This document shows positions 62,852 through 64,000 of a stretch of DNA of 64,000 nt, in pieces; the first letter of the stretch is position 1, and each line of letters starts with the position of its first letter. The notes beneath the pieces are model-generated. The model was not told the DNA's origin, ran no database searches, and saw only the letters and a list, made by a program, of their open reading frames with translations. The stretch comes from Acidaminobacter sp. (GTDB taxonomy: Bacteria; Bacillota_A; Clostridia; Peptostreptococcales; Acidaminobacteraceae), in NCBI GenBank assembly GCA_009881125.1, contig WXFH01000048.1, forward strand, positions 55,163 through 119,162, given 5' to 3'. The translations under genes and the position numbers were made by a program.

Positions 62852-64000
62852 ATGATTTCATTTCTTCTGTCTATTGTCGCTCTGGTCGCAGGCTACTTCA
62901 TTTACGGCAAGATCGTCGAGTCGAAGTTCGGCGCAGATGAATCACTGACTACGCCAGCCATTGTCATGAACGACGGCGTTGATTATGTTCCACTTCCAGG
63001 TTGGAAAATTTTCATGATTCAATTCTTGAACATCGCTGGTCTTGGCCCGATCTTCGGTGCCATAGCAGGTGCCTTGTGGGGTCCTGTCGCCTTCCTCTGG
63101 ATCGTGCTTGGCTCAATCTTCGCAGGCGGCGTCCATGACTATTTCTCCGGAATGCTTTCTGTCCGACACAACGGGGCGAGTATTCCAGAAGTTGTCGGCC
63201 ATTATCTTGGCCCTGGCCTTAAGAATTTCATGCGCGGCTTCTCAATCATTGTACTTATTCTGGTAGGTGTCGTCTTCATTACCGGCCCTGCTGCCTTGCT
63301 TTCCGGCATCACCCCGCCGACCTTCGATAAGGTCTTCTGGATTTACGCCATTTTCGCCTATTATGTCATCGCGACCATGCTGCCTATCGATCAATTGATC
63401 GGTAAAATTTATCCTCTCTTTGGCGCGACGTTGTTGATCATGGCGGTTGGCGTCACTGGCGGAATTTTGTTCGGTGGTTACCAAATTCCAGAAATCCAGC
63501 TGGCAAACTTACATCCAAAAAATCTCCCAATCTGGCCGCTCATGTTCATCACAATTGCCTGCGGCGCAATCAGCGGCTTCCACTCCACTCAGTCACCTAT
63601 GATGGCAAGATGCATCACCAATGAACGACAGGGACGAAAAGTCTTTTACGGCGCCATGATCGCAGAAGGCATCGTCGCTTTGATCTGGGCTGCTGCAGCT
63701 ATGGCCTTCTTTGGCAGCACTGGCGAGCTCGGTGCTCAAATGAGCGCAAACGGCGGCCAGGCTTGGGTCGTCAACACGATTTCAAATACACTACTTGGCA
63801 AAGTCGGCGGTGTCCTTGCAATTCTCGGCGTAGTCGCTTGTCCGGTAACTTCGGGCGACACTGCCTTCAGAAGCGCGAGACTTACCATTGCTGATATGCT
63901 CAAATACAAGCAAGGTCCAATCAAGAACCGTCTGTTGATTTCGATTCCACTCTTTGTCATTGGCTTTGCATTGACTAAGATCGACTTTAATATCGTATGG
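62852..64000 (+). CDS. cstA: CstA family carbon-starvation/pyruvate transporter (3' end beyond window)
   Basis: 383 codons are visible with no stop. Starts at ATG 62852 with GGAGG six bases upstream. Many membrane segments; family motifs are FLNIAGLGPIFGAIAGALWG, GGVHDYFSGMLSVRHNG, GFHSTQSPMMARC and CPVTSGDTAFRSAR. CstA/BtsT proteins carry pyruvate and possibly peptides with protons. Linkage to lytS-lytR parallels the BtsSR-BtsT and YpdAB systems. Confidence 0.93.
   Translation, partial: MISFLLSIVALVAGYFIYGKIVESKFGADESLTTPAIVMNDGVDYVPLPGWKIFMIQFLNIAGLGPIFGAIAGALWGPVAFLWIVLGSIFAGGVHDYFSGMLSVRHNGASIPEVVGHYLGPGLKNFMRGFSIIVLILVGVVFITGPAALLSGITPPTFDKVFWIYAIFAYYVIATMLPIDQLIGKIYPLFGATLLIMAVGVTGGILFGGYQIPEIQLANLHPKNLPIWPLMFITIACGAISGFHSTQSPMMARCITNERQGRKVFYGAMIAEGIVALIWAAAAMAFFGSTGELGAQMSANGGQAWVVNTISNTLLGKVGGVLAILGVVACPVTSGDTAFRSARLTIADMLKYKQGPIKNRLLISIPLFVIGFALTKIDFNIVW

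Noticed and set aside
1..64000. CRISPR arrays, insertion sequences, prophage, tRNA or rRNA genes
   Set aside because: No regularly spaced repeats, transposase or integrase frames, or tRNA/rRNA sequences were recognised by reading.

Overview
The window is chromosomal DNA of an anaerobic, low-to-mid G+C Firmicute, most likely a clostridium (Clostridia, Peptostreptococcales/Acidaminobacteraceae-like). This is inferred from the acpS-nnr-alr-antitoxin-mazF order, AddAB instead of RecBCD, anaerobic NrdDG, a GGNDSS-type phosphofructokinase, CsaB/TagA wall genes, strong GGAGG ribosome sites and many TTG/GTG starts. No rRNA, tRNA, CRISPR array, phage or insertion sequence was recognised. About 50 genes are packed mostly on the minus strand.

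Layout. 1-4.7 kb: cell-surface polymer genes (tagA-like, csaB, a DUF5693 membrane protein) and a secreted protein. 4.8-8.8 kb: acpS, nnr, alr, EndoAI-like antitoxin and mazF. 9.1-11.9 kb: nrdD-nrdG behind a tandem NrdR-box pair. 12.3-15.5 kb: lrgAB and transketolase. 15.6-18.4 kb: a MESH1-like HD hydrolase and pseudouridine catabolism (psuK, psuG). 18.7-34 kb: a long minus-strand run of phosphofructokinase, peroxiredoxin, DUF1461 protein, addB, addA, sbcD, sbcC and a cysQ-like phosphatase. 34-41 kb: M32 carboxypeptidase, FMN alpha-hydroxy-acid oxidase, SEC-C protein, MscS, YhaM nuclease, PpiC. 41.4-44.2 kb: lysine riboswitch, lysA, aspartokinase. 44.3-50.1 kb: YciI protein, membrane-anchored PepF, and polyamine genes speE-speB-speA. 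50.8-60 kb: a GNAT enzyme, old-yellow-enzyme/CcdA/TlpA redox cluster, Crp-type regulator, hemerythrin pair, panE, DUF503, lipoprotein, DMT exporter. 60-64 kb: LytS/LytR two-component system followed by a CstA-type transporter cut by the window edge.

The most important observation is at 32277-32744. The peroxiredoxin (Bcp/PrxQ type) reads as one frame only if the in-frame TGA at 32607-32609 is decoded. That TGA sits exactly where the family has its peroxidatic cysteine (P-x3-T-x2-C), and the protein has no cysteine otherwise. A hairpin follows the TGA directly. This is a probable selenoprotein of the PrxU kind; conventional gene calling would report only a truncated 93-residue fragment.

Other points of interest: an EndoAI-like antitoxin that keeps the toxin-binding tail but has an unusual N-terminus; a three-copy palindromic intergenic element with a compensatory base change; a near-duplicate 3' hairpin module after two unrelated genes; attenuator-like leaders ahead of the polyamine operon and the GNAT gene; and operator-like repeat clusters over the speEBA and DMT-transporter promoters.
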